Shown one piece after another: positions 6,376-7,432 of a DNA stretch of 7,432 bases. The notes beneath the pieces are model-generated. The model ran no database searches and was not told the DNA's origin. It saw only the letters and a program-made list of their open reading frames with translations. The first letter of the stretch is position 1. Every line of letters begins with the position of its first letter. The position numbers and the translations under genes were made by a program. Source of the stretch: Chryseobacterium gleum (lineage in GTDB: Bacteria; Bacteroidota; Bacteroidia; Flavobacteriales_D; Crocinitomicaceae); assembly GCA_943326825.2 (NCBI GenBank), contig CALPUT020000118.1, positions 1-7,432 on the forward strand, written 5' to 3'.

Positions 6376-7432
6376 TTACATTATTACTACAATTTTCTTT
6401 GTAATAGTAAAATTACCAGCTTTAACTTCTAAAAAGTAACAAGAAGAAGATAATTCACTTGTAATGTTTAATTTTTGATTAACATCAGTATTTATAGCTT
6501 CAATTGTTTCATTGTGAACTATTTTCCCTTGAATATCTCTTAAAACAAATGTTACAGCATTATCATTTGAATGATACATAACGTTAATATCTTGATTAGT
6601 TTTAGTTGGATTTGGATATACTTCTAATTCAATATTATTTGCTTCATTCGCAAATAAACCTAATGTACCTGAAACATTAAAGTTGTCTAAGTAAAAGTTA
6701 TTAGCAAAATCAGAAGCTGTAAATTCAATTTTGAATCTTGTTTGTTTATCATTAACACCTGTTGCATAAGTGAATGAATAATTTTTCCATTGTGCTGCTG
6801 ATGATGGGGTAAAATCATTACCACCTGCTGTTCCAGCAGTTAGTAATTCAGATGTAGTTAATGTTTTCTTTAAAGTCCAAGTAGCTCCACAATCTTTTGA
6901 TACATATATCTTTACTTTTTCTGTAATATCAATCGCAGTAGCAGCATTTGTAGCATATGCATAATCAAAAGATACACTTACATTTGAGGTATTTGATAAA
7001 TCATATGAACTAGATATTAGGTTATCTTTACTTCCACCTAATCTGTTATAATAGTACCAATCGTCAGTGTAAGCTAAAGCCATATTAGTATTTTTGTAGT
7101 TGTTTAACTTGTAACAAGTTGATCCGTTTTTTCCAACTCCTGAAATTTTAGAGAATCTTGCCCAATTATCTTCAGGATTTTCGACAAGGAAATAAGATTG
7201 GTAAGAATCGAAATTGTCATTTTTTGGTCCGGTAAAGTCAGCCCATGTTGGAGATACATATATATATTCACTTTCTTCTGTAACATCTGTTCCATTTGAG
7301 TTTGTAACAGATAAAGTTACTTTTTTGAATCCAGGTGTGTTGTATTGTACTGATTGATTAGACGATGTTGAAGTTGAAGGTGTACCATCTTCAAAAGTCC
7401 ATGTTCTTGATGTAACTGTTGCTCTAGATGAA
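6376..7432 (-). CDS. Secreted T9SS substrate, C-terminal part: PKD, jelly-roll/MAM-like and type A sorting domains (5' end off window)
   Basis: The reading frame is open from the TAA at 6378-6376 to the window edge, giving 351 C-terminal residues; the start lies beyond 7432. Numbering from the first complete codon, residues 1-59 are the end of a PKD domain (TWTFEDGTPSTS...QYNTPGFKKVTLSVTNSNG). Residues 65-256 form a jelly-roll domain of the MAM or choice-of-anchor type (NWARFSKISG, LISSSYDLSN, VKIYVSKDCGATWT, FTPSSAAQWKNYSF, ending NNFYLDNFNVSG). Residues 270-351 are a T9SS type A sorting domain (EVYPNPT, LRDIQGKIVHNE, YFLEVKAG, ending TKKIVVIM). That domain directs export through the T9SS and is normally removed on secretion. 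The Met at residue 117 (ATG at 7083) lies inside the jelly-roll and is not a start. PKD plus this jelly-roll plus a sorting domain is, as I recall, common in M43 (pappalysin-like) metalloproteases of Bacteroidota, but no catalytic domain is visible here, so activity is unknown. Its gene is convergent with gldKLMN. Confidence 0.9.
   Translation of the reverse strand, partial: SSRATVTSRTWTFEDGTPSTSTSSNQSVQYNTPGFKKVTLSVTNSNGTDVTEESEYIYVSPTWADFTGPKNDNFDSYQSYFLVENPEDNWARFSKISGVGKNGSTCYKLNNYKNTNMALAYTDDWYYYNRLGGSKDNLISSSYDLSNTSNVSVSFDYAYATNAATAIDITEKVKIYVSKDCGATWTLKKTLTTSELLTAGTAGGNDFTPSSAAQWKNYSFTYATGVNDKQTRFKIEFTASDFANNFYLDNFNVSGTLGLFANEANNIELEVYPNPTKTNQDINVMYHSNDNAVTFVLRDIQGKIVHNETIEAINTDVNQKLNITSELSSSCYFLEVKAGNFTITKKIVVIM

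Noticed and set aside
7084..7295. A 63-codon minus-strand frame at 7104-7295 that could be read as a separate gene or a frameshift upstream of the cargo gene
   Set aside because: It lies in a different frame from the cargo gene, whose own frame is open through this stretch and encodes recognisable PKD and jelly-roll sequence. It is a shadow and no frameshift is needed.
1..7432. CRISPR array, tRNA, rRNA or riboswitch
   Set aside because: No regularly spaced repeats, no cloverleaf-like segment and no conserved riboswitch core were seen; the non-coding stretches are AT-rich and otherwise explained.

Overview
The window is AT-rich chromosomal DNA from a member of the Bacteroidota, most likely the Flavobacteriales. 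The evidence is a complete, collinear gldK-gldL-gldM-gldN cluster, which encodes the core of the type IX secretion system (T9SS) and its proton-driven motor, followed by the 3' end of a gene for a protein carrying a T9SS type A C-terminal sorting domain. T9SS is confined to the Bacteroidota and close relatives. The genus cannot be fixed from the sequence. GldM and GldL look longer than the Flavobacterium johnsoniae proteins as I remember them, so a flavobacterial lineage outside Flavobacterium is plausible (inference).

Layout. Bases 1-119 are a leader with only a weak promoter candidate. Bases 120-5454 hold four plus-strand genes: gldK (outer-membrane lipoprotein), gldL (inner-membrane motor stator), gldM (inner-membrane-anchored, periplasm-spanning rotor) and gldN (periplasmic ring partner of GldK). 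Gaps are 94, 64 and 11 nt, none contains a terminator, and a strong hairpin terminator at 5519-5552 closes the operon. Bases 5553-6320 hold no intact gene. On the minus strand this stretch contains three short, collinear peptide stretches resembling an IS3-family transposase (OrfA helix-turn-helix, OrfA leucine zipper, OrfB N-terminus), broken by stops and frame changes. I read it as a decayed insertion sequence. Bases 6321-6352 form a terminator for the convergent minus-strand gene. Bases 6376-7432 are the C-terminal 351 residues of a secreted protein (PKD domain, jelly-roll/MAM-like domain, T9SS sorting domain) whose start lies outside the window.

How the genes work together. GldL and GldM form the inner-membrane motor that converts proton motive force into rotation of GldM. 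The GldM periplasmic arm is thought to contact the GldK/GldN ring under the outer membrane and so energise export of proteins with sorting domains through the SprA translocon (encoded elsewhere). The protein at the right edge is a predicted substrate of this machine. In many relatives the same four genes are also needed for gliding, but gliding cannot be concluded from this window because the additional gld and spr genes are not visible.

I found no convincing undescribed system. The points most worth a second look are the cryptic IS3 remnant, the internal repeat and His-rich linker of GldL, the enlarged GldM, and the unusual sorting-domain motif of the cargo protein.
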